DNA of 64,000 nt from Bagarius yarrelli (taxonomy: Eukaryota > Chordata > Actinopteri > Siluriformes > Sisoridae). The stretch covers positions 8,886,763-8,950,762 of the forward strand of contig VCAZ01000008.1 of the NCBI GenBank assembly GCA_005784505.1, given 5' to 3'. The notes beneath the pieces were generated by a model. That model had not been told where the DNA came from and made no database searches. It worked only from the letters and a program-made list of their open reading frames with translations. The position numbers and the translations under genes are program-made. Each line of letters begins with the position of its first letter. The first letter of the stretch is position 1. This document shows, piece by piece, positions 10,190 to 20,362 of the stretch.

Positions 10190-11285
10190 AGCTCTGTTTC
10201 TGGTCCTCCTGCCTCGCTCTAATTTCCTCCCACTTATTTTCTCTCTTGCTCCTGCCCAATTTTCTTCCACCTCTTCCCATTTTTTAATTTATTTTCCCTT
10301 TGCATTTCTCCAGTTTCTTTTTCATCTCTATAGTTTTCTTCTGCCTCTTTACAGTTTCCTGCTGCTTACTTCCAGTTTCTCCAGTTTCCTCCTTTCTCTT
10401 TCCAGGTAGAAGAGGTAGCACAGTGATTAAGGTGTTGGACTGTTAATTGAAACATTTCCAGCACACCCAAGTTGCGACTATTGGGCCCCTGAGCAAGGCC
10501 CTTAACCCCTAACTGCTCATTTGTATAAAAGTCGCTCTAAACAAGGGCCTCTGCCAAATGCTGTAAACGTAAATGTATTCCCAATTCTTCTTTGGCTTTT
10601 TCCCGTTTCTTTCTGTCTTTTTAGTTTCCTACCATTTTTCCTCAGTTTCGTCCCACCCCGTTCCATTTTCTCCAGGTCTCACTACATTTCTCCGGTTTTT
10701 GCTACTCTCCAGTTTTCCCTGCATCTCCCCAGTTTCCTCCTGCTTCTCTTCAGTTCCAGCTACAGCTCTCCAGTTTCTCCCTACTTCTCTCCAGTTTCTT
10801 CTGCTTCAGTTCTCCCTACATCTCTCAAGTTTCTGCTTCTCGTCAGTTCTTCCTACATCTCTCCAGTTTCCCCAACATCTTTTTAGTTTTATTCCTGCTT
10901 TTCTTCAGTTTTCCCTATATCTCTCCAGTTTTCTCCTACCTCTCTCCAGTTCCCCCTACATCCCTCCAGTTTTATTCCTGCTTCTTTCCAGTTCTCCCTC
11001 CATCTCTCCAGTTTCATCTTGCTTCTCTTCAGTTCTCCCTACATCTCTCCAGTTCTCCCCACATCTCTCCAGTTTCCTCCTGTTGTCTCCAGTTCTCCCT
11101 ACATCTCTTCGGTTTTATTCCTGCTTCTCTCCAGTTTTCTCCAGCTTTTCTCCAGTTCTCCCTACATCTCTCCAGTTCTCCACAGTTTTCTCCTGTTGTC
11201 TCCAGTGCTCCCTACATCCCTCAGTTTCCAAAATGTGTCCATAATGCCTACCATCCTATTCCAGCTCCTAGAGTTCCTATAATAG
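10190..11285 (+). repeat. Polypyrimidine minisatellite with CTCTCCAGTT units
   Basis: About 0.9 kb of C/T-rich sequence, excluding the SINE inside it, built from degenerate units such as CTACATCTCTCCAGTTCTCC. Variants read TTCCTCCTGCTTCTCTTCAG. The purine content of the plus strand is very low. The 121-, 223- and 87-codon frames rich in Ser, Pro, Leu and Phe are translations of this repeat, not proteins. Units become more regular towards 11000-11200. A SINE-A copy interrupts the array at 10405-10577. Confidence 0.88.
10405..10577 (+). mobile_element. SINE-A nested in the polypyrimidine minisatellite
   Basis: It carries GTAGCACAGTGATTAAGG, then GGGCCCCTGAGCAAGGCCC, AAAGTCGCTCTAAACAAGG and an AAACGTAAATGTA tail. 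Pyrimidine-rich repeat lies on both sides, so the SINE inserted after the array existed. Confidence 0.88.
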
Positions 11286-12385
11286 AAACATTTTACCAAA
11301 TACTGTATATCATTTAGTCAGCCATTAAAAATAGCAACACCAAAGAAATAGTTTATACCAGAAGGCATTTTAGCCATGTTATGGAAATGACTTTAAAATT
11401 TCTTTCCTGTTTAAATCACCCCTCATATTTATGTCAGTAAAACAAATTGAGTTTGATGAATTGCGTGTGACTGTACCGGATTGTCTGGTTCTCACTTTGA
11501 TATCCTCGTTAATGAGGGAGACAGAATGATGTGTTGTAGCCTGAGGATATCGGAAATGGATTGAGGCTGACCAACGGCTCGACTCTAAGGACCTTATCAG
11601 CATAATCATTATCTTGAGTGCAGCCCTGTCTAAGTGAAAATGACACACCTAACCATTTGGCTGGATTACTAATGCATTTAAGGAAACACACAATGTGTAT
11701 AATGACAGGTTGGATTGTTAGACAAACCCACAACAAATTCACATAATGAATTACCTTCCGTCTGTTACACTCTTTCCTCAAAAATGTCCGTTAATTAAAA
11801 TATACACATACCATTTAACTTGTGTGTCTCCATCTCCCTTGTTTGTGTCTTTTTAATAGATAAATATAGTAAAAGTATTGGTAAGGAGCTAATTATTTAG
11901 CACTTTTTTCTTTTATTTAGCTTTTGCATTGAGTGTCCAGGATGTTTTCTTTCTTCTTTCGATGTCATTGCTGCCATATGAACATGTCACATACTGTGTG
12001 AAAGGAATGTCTAGTAGGATTCATGGATTCATGTACAGGTTCTGTCCTGGGAGCTTAATAGGTTAAATAAAATCCCTCCATTTTTCAAATGTCACCGGAC
12101 CTTTATCTTGTGTAAGCGGTGTGGTTCACATCAAACACAGGAGTCATGATTCTTCCCTTCTCTTCGTAGTCGACATGCTTTTAATGACATTTGACCTTTT
12201 CTATGCTGCTACTTTATTCTGCAAAGAGTTGCATTGTGTCAATTAAAGGCCAATAGCAAGACAAGTTCACCTTCATGGCTATATAGCTAAAAGACAATAA
12301 ATATACGTATATGCTGTCTGCCTGCTTCAACAAACAGTTAAAGTGAACATTTTAGTGGCAGACTTGTTAGAATATTAAAAAATTT
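11286..12385. other. Unique sequence, nothing recognised
   Basis: About 1.1 kb without recognised repeats. Two minus-strand frames near 90 codons have no recognisable domain. Confidence 0.4.
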
Positions 12386-12390
12386 TTAAA

Positions 12391-12576
12391 GTGGTGGCTC
12401 ATGGTTAAGGTGTTGTACTACCAACCTGAAGATTGTGGGTTCGTTTTCCAGCTCCACCAAAATCCTCTACTGTTGGGCTCCTGAGCAAGGCCCTTAACTG
12501 ACTATTGCTCAGTTGTATAAATGAGAAATGTAAGTCGCTCTCATCCAAAGCGTCTGCCAAATGCTGTAAATGTAAA
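12391..12576 (+). mobile_element. SINE-A, full length
   Basis: GTGGTGGCTCATGGTTAAGG head, a GTGGGTTCGTTTTCCAGC B-box region, CTGAGCAAGGCCCTTAACTG, GTAAGTCGCTCTCATCCAA and CTGTAAATGTAAA tail, all in the expected order. Confidence 0.9.
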
Positions 12577-12613
12577 ATAAAAAAAGACAAAGATGCAGGC
12601 CACCAATTTATAT

Positions 12614-12746
12614 TTATAACATTTGTCAGAAAACCTTCATCCAGAGTGACTTGTTCATTTTATTTATCCAACTAAGAGGTTAAGGGTTTAAGAACCTTGT
12701 TTAGGGCCCAGAAGTGGCAGCCTGATGGTCCTGGACATTTATCTCG
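12614..12746 (-). mobile_element. SINE-A fragment, reverse, adjacent to a forward copy
   Basis: Plus-strand text CTTCATCCAGAGTGACTTG, then CAACTAAGAGGTTAAGGG, TTTAGGGCCCAGAAGTGGC and GCCTGATGGTCCTGG, matches the reverse of SINE-A without the head end. With the copy just upstream it forms a tail-to-tail pair. Confidence 0.78.
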
Positions 12747-12749
12747 CCA

Positions 12750-14185
12750 TCTATCCATCAAGGTTGCCAGATTCTGCATATCAACAGATAAAATGTAAAA
12801 AATGTAATGCACCACTGTAATTGTGTGTTTAACAATCATCATTTTACCACTTTGCCCACATTCTCAGAATGTTCTTAGAATAGTCCTGAGTACAAATGAC
12901 AGAAGGCTGATTGATTTTCCTGACACAAGGCTACAAAGCTTTTTCCTCATACAGAACATCTTTTTGCTATGCATAGGCCATCTTTTCCCGCAATGCATGC
13001 ATAAATGCAAAATGCAAATATTGAAATTGTATAATACAAAAATACAAAAAAACTTGTATGGATGGATAAAAGCACAACTTTTTGGATTTGCATTGACACA
13101 AAAGTGCTTGAACAAGGTTGGACTTCCCAGATATGCACCGAACTTAGCCGACGTTTTTTTGAAATGCATAAAACATGTTCTGTAAGCCTAGATGAAAGTT
13201 TTTTGAAACGTTTCGTTTCGTTCTTAAGGCATTATCTGTAAGGCGGTTTCCAATGTAAATGTAAGCACAAGCTTCTGAAATCTCAAATCTTTACACTACA
13301 CAGGTACATTGTATAGTGTTTGCCTTAACTAAGAAACAAATACAATAAATCCAAACACTATTTTTTAAAAGATAAAAAAATGACATTTGTGTAAAAAAAA
13401 CCCAAAATAATAATACATAGATTATATATAGACACTTAGCTAAAATAAAAAAAAATGTGGAACCATGGATAATTTGCCAAGCCGTAGCACCGCGTTACCA
13501 CCATTATGTACTTGTAGCTTACTAGCTGCAAAGCGTAGTAAAATAAAGGTGCTAATTTGTTATTTTTGCTATTACTGCATTTACCTGAATTGTACCTTCA
13601 TAAATTACTTGTTCATTTTCTGTATTTTGTGTTTAGTGAAGTAAAACCCAAGCACACATTTAAACCTAGCTTATACAGCTATTATTTCTGTTACCATGGT
13701 TACATTACAGGAATTGTGATTACATTTTTGACCAGTGGTCCGAAACTTTGCCCCATTCAGTATATGTGTCCTGGGAATTTTGCCAATTTGTAGCCATGTT
13801 TGAAAACCTAGTGGAACGTAGCAAGATTTTTTCATGAAATAGTGATTAGTCCATTTATGTCCGTTTACATTATTGTACGTTTTACACACAGGGCAGGAAA
13901 AAAATAACCATCCTTTGGGCGTAAATGTTTAGTCTATAATGTACAGTTGAAAGGCAGTACAGTTGTGGAATGTAATGCTAACCGATCTCAAGGATATTGA
14001 TACAAAAGTAAGTATTCGCTAAAAAAAAAAAAATAACTAAGCGTTGTTGATCATGTGATTGGGATGGAACAGAAAAACATGTCAGCGGGACTGGGTGGAA
14101 CCGGAATATTAAGACTATGACACTTAACTTGAATCATAAATATAACTTTTATATAAATAAAATCTTGCTTGCTTAAAAAGCCAAA
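12750..14185. other. AT-rich unique sequence, no gene recognised
   Basis: Frames of 101-120 codons overlap on opposite strands at 12823-13185, but neither shows a domain. A GGTTGCCAGATTCTGCATA word at 12763-12781 resembles the end of the MITEs at 33083 and 53417. Nothing else was recognised. Confidence 0.35.
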
Positions 14186-14187
14186 AA

Positions 14188-14600
14188 CTGAGCAGCATTC
14201 TCCTACCTCCAAGCTCTCCCTTAGATCCACAAGCACCGCTCGACTGGTCCCACCATCCCCTAGAACCCAAGGTAGGTCTGCCTCTAGGCTTTTCTCTGTT
14301 CTGGCAACAAGATAGTGGAATGAACTTCCCATCAATATCAGAACAGCAAAGTCATTGACTGTCTTCATGGGACAATTGAAGACATACCTATTTCACCAAT
14401 ACCTAATACCTGGCATTTAAACAAATAAACCAAAAAAAGGTATCTATGCTGCACTTTTTAACAGTTTTTTGTGGGTTGTTTCACTTTTTGTTTGATTTGT
14501 ACCAGTATTGTGCTGTTGAATGATGTGACTCAAAGCACTTTTGTACGTCTCTCTGGACAACAACATCTGCTAAATGATATAAATCTAAATATAATATAAT
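14188..14600 (+). pseudogene. LINE ORF2 C-terminal remnant and 3' end
   Basis: Read on the plus strand with frame breaks, this gives a pattern seen at the end of fish LINE ORF2 proteins. Basic Ser/Thr-rich residues (RSTSTARLVPPSPRTQG) are followed by LFSVLATRWWNELP and SLTVFMGQLKTYLF. The consensus pattern in such elements is a W-N-x-L-P motif followed by F-K-x-x-L-K-T-x-L-F. The 3' part reads CTCTGGACAACAACATCTGC and fades into AT-rich tail. It is 5'-truncated and non-functional. The LINE clade is not resolved. Confidence 0.6.
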
Positions 14601-14651
14601 ATACAGGAATGCAGAGTCTGGAATATCTTGTAAAATCAATGGCTTAAAAGT

Positions 14652-14822
14652 GGGGAAGCGGTGGCTCATGGTTAAGGTGTTGGACTACCAACCCGAAGGT
14701 TCGATTCCTAGCTTCTCCAAGTCACTAATGCTGGGTCCATCAGCAAAACCCTCAACCACCAATTGCTCAGTTGTGTAAAAGAGATAAATGTAAGTTGCTC
14801 TGGATAGGGACGTCTGCCAGTA
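14652..14822 (+). mobile_element. SINE-A, nearly full length
   Basis: It carries AAGCGGTGGCTCATGGTTAA, GGTTCGATTCCTAGCTTC, CAATTGCTCAGTTGTGTAA, GTAAGTTGCTCTGGATAGG and GACGTCTGCCAGTAA. The TGTAAATG tail is missing. Confidence 0.88.
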
Positions 14823-16260
14823 ACTGACAGGTTCCAGCCCCAAAAATACAACACGGAAATGGGAGGAAATGAAAGTCATTCTTTTGGGCTTTTGACTGGA
14901 TGTGATTTTTTCCTATCTTTTTGTGCGACGGGGATTGTGGAAGTGGGACTTTCCCATGTCATCATCTAATCACCAGTTTAATGTTCCCCAAATTCTCTCT
15001 TAATGTACTACTATTGTTAATATTCTTCAACATTTTAGAAGGGTTGCCAGATTCTGTAAATTATGTCTGCAGATTGCAAAAATCCAAAAATTGCGCATCA
15101 TTTTGAGCCAATTTTCAAGTCTAGTGTATCTTTGATGGAATTTTATAATGTTCCCAAACTTTGTCTGTTTGATATTACTGTATATCATATGCTGTCTAAT
15201 AGTCTATCCACTAATGTCTGATAGTCTATCCATCACGGTCTGATATTCTATAACACTCTGTCTACTAATGTCTGGTAGTTTATCTGCTTAATACTCAAGG
15301 AAATTGGCACAAATTAGCATGTCCCAAATGCTGTCGTTGCTTCAGATAATTAGGCAGATGTCATGATAATTATGGCAGATGTTTATATGACACTCATACA
15401 GTACATCAATGGCTGTAAAATGTCATAACAGCTTATAAAACCTTTCAATACATTTTTATACATTTCTTATACTGATGCTATTCTATACTCTTCTGATGTC
15501 ACCTTATGTCACATGACAATGCATGGCATCTACCCTACATCTACACTGTTGAGCACTGAAACATTTAAAGGATGAGACATTCGATGTTGAAGAAAGAATT
15601 ATGAGCCTCTTTTGTGTATTTATGTGCTGGCTGGTCGTATCCCACAATGCTTTATTCTGCACAAAGGAGCGACGGTAGTGCAGGATGTCTGGCTGAAAGA
15701 AGCCTTGTCGCTTTTAAAAAGCCTGTAAGCTTGTAAGCATGTATTGTGTGTATGATAAATTTTGTGTATGTGGATCCTCCCTCTAAACTTCCACACACCC
15801 ACACCCCCTCCTCCCACTACCTCCCATTCGTCCATGTAGATTTTGGTGTGTTCCATGTTTGCTGTATGAACATGTCTGAGTGACCTTCAGTGTGCCGAGG
15901 CAGCACAAAATAAGCATTTAAAAAAAAAAAAATTGCTGAAATAAATGTCCAGGCATCGATGGAGCTGGTTTCCTTTACTAGGCAAGACACACACACACAT
16001 GCATCACTGTCCGCACGCGTGCGCTACGTTCCTCCAACCGATTCGTTTGTAAGCAAATTAACCGTGTTCAGCACATAAACAAATGCAGTTGGCACAATTA
16101 CACTGCACTCACAGCTGCTGAACAAACTCCAGTCATGTCTTATAATTTGTTCGGAGAAAGCAAAAATGCAATAAACTAAATAAATATGATAACAAACAGC
16201 AATAATAAACAATGAGATGCAAAAAACAAATATCTATCAAGATCTTAGAAAATAAGTAAA
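14823..16260. other. Mostly unique sequence
   Basis: GGGTTGCCAGATTCTGTAAA near 15043 resembles a MITE end without a partner. Between about 15195 and 15290 a short phrase of the type CTAATGTCTGATAGTCTATC recurs three to four times as a degenerate tandem repeat. Nothing else was recognised. Confidence 0.4.
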
Positions 16261-16263
16261 ATA

Positions 16264-16402
16264 TTAATGTAGACAGAGAGAGAGAGAGATAGATAGATAG
16301 AGAGATAGATAGATAGATAGAGAGGGCAGACAGACAAACAGATAGATAGACAGACAGACAGGAAAGACCAAAATAGACAGGTGGACAAATAGAGAGATAA
16401 AC

Positions 16403-16448
<46 letters not shown>

Positions 16449-16548
16449 GTAAGACAGACAGATAGACCAAAATAGATATACATACCTACAGAAAGATAGA
16501 TAAATAGATAGACAGGCAGAAAAAGTAGATAGATAAACAGACAAAGAC

Positions 16549-16607
<59 letters not shown>

Positions 16608-16610
16608 AAG
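16264..16610. repeat. GATA/GACA tetranucleotide array
   Basis: About 345 bp of interspersed GATA and GACA units, beginning with a short GA run. Uninterrupted GATA blocks lie near 16401-16450 and 16543-16580, and a GACA block near 16578-16607. The minus-strand frames made of Tyr-Leu-Ser-Ile repeats are artefacts. GATA/GACA arrays are a known class of vertebrate satellite, sometimes enriched on sex chromosomes; nothing here shows sex linkage. Confidence 0.95.
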
Positions 16611-16639
16611 ATGTCCACAAGTTTGCCAGCAGTCACAGC

Positions 16640-17335
16640 ATCTGTCCTTGGCTGCTTATTGAGCTGATTCCGAGTGCTCAGTCTTTCCTAATAGGCTTTG
16701 GGAATTGTGTTCATCTTCCCGAAATAGATGAGACTGTTTATTTTTTTGAGGAAAATGTAATAAAGTCTGCTTTTCATAGGCTGCTGATCCCTCCACTGCT
16801 GAAAGCCGAGCACTTCAGACGCTGCTCCTTAAGCCTTTTGCTTCATCCGGATTTCATTTCACAGATGGGACACGTTTGCGATAATGAAATGCACGGTCAA
16901 GACAAAGACAGAATATCAAACCGAGTGTTGGCCTGCATCCCTGGCCTTCCTGTCCTTATTGCGCTTTATCCTCTGTGTGTTTGACATACTGTCATATCCG
17001 AGCGCTTTCGTTTAATAAACTCATGCTTAAAAAAAAAAGTCAGTGTTTTCTTTTTCTTTCCCTGATTTGCCAGAAACAGGATTAACCGTGTCATCAGCAG
17101 GGCGGTTTGTAGCGTATCAGTGTTTTATTGATCTTTAATAGGGTTTCCATGTAAACTTCAGTGATGTGTTTGGGAATAACAAGCTCCCGCACCATGCATC
17201 AATTCCGCTAATTACTGATGTGCAATTCCTGCTAGCCCACAACGATAAATTGTCACTTCCATAACAAACACAGCAAGGACGTCCCATTAATAAGCGTCGT
17301 GCAGTGTAAACCCATCGAGTAACAGTGTGTAAGAC
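16640..17335. other. Candidate conserved non-coding block
   Basis: About 0.7 kb of mixed-composition sequence between a tetranucleotide array and poly-T tracts. No repeat family was recognised and there is no long frame. AATTCCGCTAATTACTGATG near 17200 and neighbouring words resemble homeodomain or bHLH site clusters. Conservation is untested. Confidence 0.25.
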
Positions 17336-17356
17336 TTCTCTGAGAGCTCAAACTTT

Positions 17357-17402
17357 GTTTTTGTTTTTTTTTTTCTTTGTTCCGTATTTTTTTTTTTTTT
17401 TC
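17357..17402. repeat. Poly-T tracts
   Basis: Two T runs of about 12-14 bases separated by a short mixed segment. Confidence 0.85.
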
Positions 17403-17965
17403 ACTAACATAAACACCCGTTCCACCACGCCGAACAGACAGGTGTGCAGCACTTGCTTGTTCAACACATTTCCTGTTTGGTGCGATCACACACTGAGATG
17501 AACATCACAGCGTCTCACAATTTAAACACGGTTTACCAGCTTTGTGTGCGGGTTGATGGGTTAGTGTGCGCATGTGGGTGTGACTGCACATGTGCATTCT
17601 TTTTTTTTTTTCTTTACCCCACTACTTTTCTTACTGCTTGCTTTTCTGCAGGCTTGTTCGCTTCTGTAGCCTGAGGGGACTCCTGGGATTGTTCTCCATG
17701 CTGAATTTACAGTATACACACAGCACCTGTGTTGATCACCCTTTCTCAGGGGGGTTAATAATAATAAAAAACATCACTGTGTCAGACTCAGACAATCACA
17801 AATGCAGGCGGTCATTTATCACGATGAATCATATCAGTCACTTTAAGTTCTATTTATTTTATTTCATACTATATTACTTTTACTGTTATTGAGCACATGT
17901 GGATGAATGTTCATATGTATCGCAGCATGTACTAGCTTAATACTACTAAAAGAGATGTTTGTAGT
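17403..17965. other. Unique sequence, nothing recognised
   Basis: It holds a third T run near 17600-17611 and no recognisable element. Confidence 0.4.
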
Positions 17966-17967
17966 AT

Positions 17968-18634
17968 TTAAAGATGCAGTTAAAAATCTTGAAAAATGCT
18001 AACTGAAGCCTGATCGCACTGCGAGTGTAGTCGTACCCACGCCAATCCAAAGACTAGCCGACCAGAGACGACATTACTACAATGCATCATGTGTCATAAA
18101 CCGGTAAGAAAACTTTATAGTACAGTTAGTAACAGTACTAAAATACAAAAAATAGTAATACTTCCTGATTACACACTGCTGCTGAAGTTGAACTAATTCT
18201 ACATAAACTATAAGTTACTATCAAAACACACCAAATTCCAATCACACCATATTTCTACCTGTCCGAAAGAAATACTGCAACCATGACATCATCTTTCAGA
18301 CCCTTTAATCTTGTAGAAACACAACACTGATATTAATCCAGGTTTTGATCCAGACTTTTTCACAGTATGTGAACAAGCTGATGGCATATCCTGTCTGTAT
18401 AAACAGGTTGCGCAGAGTTATGCACATAAATATGTTGACAGGCAGGTAGGAAAGCCTATCATAAGGTTCGGACCTAACATTTTGATTGGATGAACATTTC
18501 TTTGTCTTACGTCTTCAACAGAATATATAAATACATATAAATATATTTAGACTGCTTAACTTAAGGACTGCTTTCGGGGTGTGAAGAAACTTTCAACAAA
18601 AAGAACAAAAATATTTCACCTATTGTACCTTTAA
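17968..18634 (+). mobile_element. Element D copy 1: TTAA-flanked non-autonomous DNA transposon
   Basis: The left end reads TTAAAGATGCAGT and the right end ATTGTACCTTTAA, near-inverted repeats with TTAA at both borders. TTAA targets are typical of piggyBac and Kolobok elements. The 667-bp body has no transposase frame. It is clearly homologous to the copy at 32435, sharing GAAAAATGCTAACTG, TTACACACTGCTGCT, ACCATGACATCATCTTTCA and GAAACACAACACTGATATTA. This is the most complete of the three copies here. Orientation is arbitrary. Confidence 0.72.
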
Positions 18635-18654
18635 TTCAAAGAATAATATATCCT

Positions 18655-18893
18655 TCTGAGACCCAGGGAGACCCAGTTCCAGTGCCTATGTGTGCTTACT
18701 TCGGGTTCTCCGGTTTTCCTCTCACAGTCCAAAAACATGTATGTTAGTTTGATTGGTAATTCTAAATTGCCCATAGGAGTGAGTGTAAGTGTGTGGTGGC
18801 CCTGTGATGGACTGGTGACCTGTATTTTACTATTTCAGAGACGGCTGGAATAGAATACAGCAGATCCCCATGACCCCGAATTTTACAGCATGT
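18655..18893 (+). mobile_element. SINE-C, 5'-truncated and rearranged
   Basis: It carries TTCGGGTTCTCCGGTTTTCC, ACAGTCCAAAAACATGTATG, CTAAATTGCCCATAGGAGTG, CCTGTGATGGACTGGTGACC and AGAGACGGCTGGAATAGAAT. The tRNA-like head is mostly lost and part of the block after GTGACCTG is deleted. It begins about 20 bp after element D ends. Confidence 0.85.
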
Positions 18894-19205
18894 CCACTGT
18901 AGTTAAGAAAGACAATGTTTTTTTCTTAACCAGCACACATGTAGGGAATAAGAGTTTTATTTATTACATATCCGGCACTTTTCTACCTTAAACATAGGGT
19001 TCAAGAGAAATACATTTTTCATATACTGTGTGAGCAAACCTTTGCTCTTGTAATGAGCATGTGTGGTTTAACACAAGAGCACACCAAAGCACATCTGAGC
19101 ACACACACACGCACAGATGTTTAAACTGCTGTAAAAAAAACTGCCTAGGGGACTATGAAAAAAGTGGTATTACTTTGAGTCATTAAAGCATACACACATG
19201 CACAC
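18894..19205. other. Unique sequence, nothing recognised
   Basis: A short ACAC run lies near 19101-19110. No other element is seen. Confidence 0.4.
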
Positions 19206-19295
19206 TTATACCTAGAAAAGGAAAGAGAGAGATAGAGTATGAGAGAGAGTATGAGAGAGACAGAGAAAGAGAGAAAATGAGTGAGAGAGAGAGAA
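19206..19295. repeat. GA-rich simple sequence
   Basis: Degenerate GA/GAGA purine tract on the plus strand. Confidence 0.85.
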
Positions 19296-19307
19296 AGAAA
19301 AAGGGCA

Positions 19308-19310
<3 letters not shown>

Positions 19311-19350
<40 letters not shown>

Positions 19351-19388
19351 TGTATATAATATATATATATATATGTGTGTGTGTGTGT
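19311..19388. repeat. (AT)n/(GT)n compound microsatellite
   Basis: Two AT blocks separated by GTGTGTATA and followed by a GT run. Confidence 0.95.
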
Positions 19389-19558
19389 TTATTTAGTTCT
19401 TATTAGAAGGTGTGATCAGGACAGAGATGAAAGATGTGTGTCGTAGGTTGAAAATGCAGGTGTGTAACGCTGTCTCTTGGCACTCTTACACACTCTGCTC
19501 ACACAATGCTAGCTGTGAATCAAAGAGCTTTATAGACCATGTTTAAAACATGAAATGA

Positions 19559-19602
19559 TCTCTCTCTCTCTCTCTCTCTCCGAAGATATCTCTCTCTCTC
19601 TT
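19559..19602. repeat. (TC)n microsatellite
   Basis: Two TC blocks separated by CGAAGATA. Confidence 0.93.
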
Positions 19603-19805
19603 CTTTAGATATAGATATATTCAATATAAACTAAAAATATGATCACATACATGTTTTCATTTAGATATTTCAATAAATAAATACAATTTATATATCAATT
19701 ATTTTATTTATTGGAAAATCAAAGTTAAAATGTTTTAAAATACAATTTATTACAGTTTGTGCTTATGTTGTTCCATTTTTTCAGTCTTTCCTTTAATCTA
19801 TTTGA

Positions 19806-19859
19806 CTCTCTATCTATCTGTCTGTCTGTCTGTTTATCTAGCAATCATTTAATCAATTA

Positions 19860-19891
<32 letters not shown>

Positions 19892-19903
19892 GTCTATCTA
19901 TCT
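19806..19903. repeat. (TCTA)n/(TCTG)n array
   Basis: TCTA and TCTG units, the complement of GATA/GACA. This places a second tetranucleotide array about 3.2 kb from the 16264 array, in the opposite orientation. Confidence 0.93.
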
Positions 19904-20340
19904 AAGACAGTAATATATGAGGCGCCGAGCTAAGCGTGCTCTCCCTGCAGCTTGTGTCACTGTGCGAGGTGACACTCTGCTTTAAACGTTACAGAAAAGC
20001 TAATTTTATATAAACATAAAGATAGACAGCATATGTAAGTAACATTAACTCAGCGTTGATAAAGTGGTCACTGCACACACGAGCATTACGACTCTGCTTT
20101 TCCTGGTCTGTAGATACAGGCATTAAATCCAATTTTTTCCTTCATTTTTCAGTCAATTTCTTGGAAATTTCACTTTAGGAGCAACAGTAAAAGCTCACAA
20201 TAAAAGTTCTTTATTTTTTCTCGGTTTGACCACAATGCAAAACAGAGACATATATAGACATATATAGAAAAATGTCCTCCAGAAGCATCTTGTGAAACAG
20301 CAACGAACCTAATGCAAACAACCTAATTTACCTTAGTTTA
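19904..20340. other. Unique sequence, nothing recognised
   Basis: It starts with a GC-richer patch near 19920-19980. No recognisable frame or repeat is seen. Confidence 0.4.
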
Positions 20341-20362
20341 GTATATATATATATATATATTT
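20341..20362. repeat. (AT)n microsatellite
   Basis: About ten AT units followed by a T run. Confidence 0.92.

Noticed and set aside
10521..11282. Ser/Pro/Leu-rich frames of 121, 223 and 87 codons
   Set aside because: They are translations of the polypyrimidine minisatellite in several overlapping frames. Codons follow the repeat, and no start context or domain supports a protein.
12405..12590. 61-codon minus-strand frame
   Set aside because: It is antisense to a forward SINE-A copy. Similar peptides recur over other SINE-A copies (41566, 4457).
12823..13185. 120-codon plus and 101-codon minus overlapping frames
   Set aside because: Neither shows a recognisable motif. Both are rich in Phe, Leu, Ile, Lys and Cys, as expected from AT-rich sequence read by chance.
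16133..16636. 167-, 99- and 68-codon minus-strand frames rich in Tyr-Leu-Ser-Ile
   Set aside because: All are read from the GATA/GACA tetranucleotide array and are open in several frames because the repeat lacks stops on that strand.
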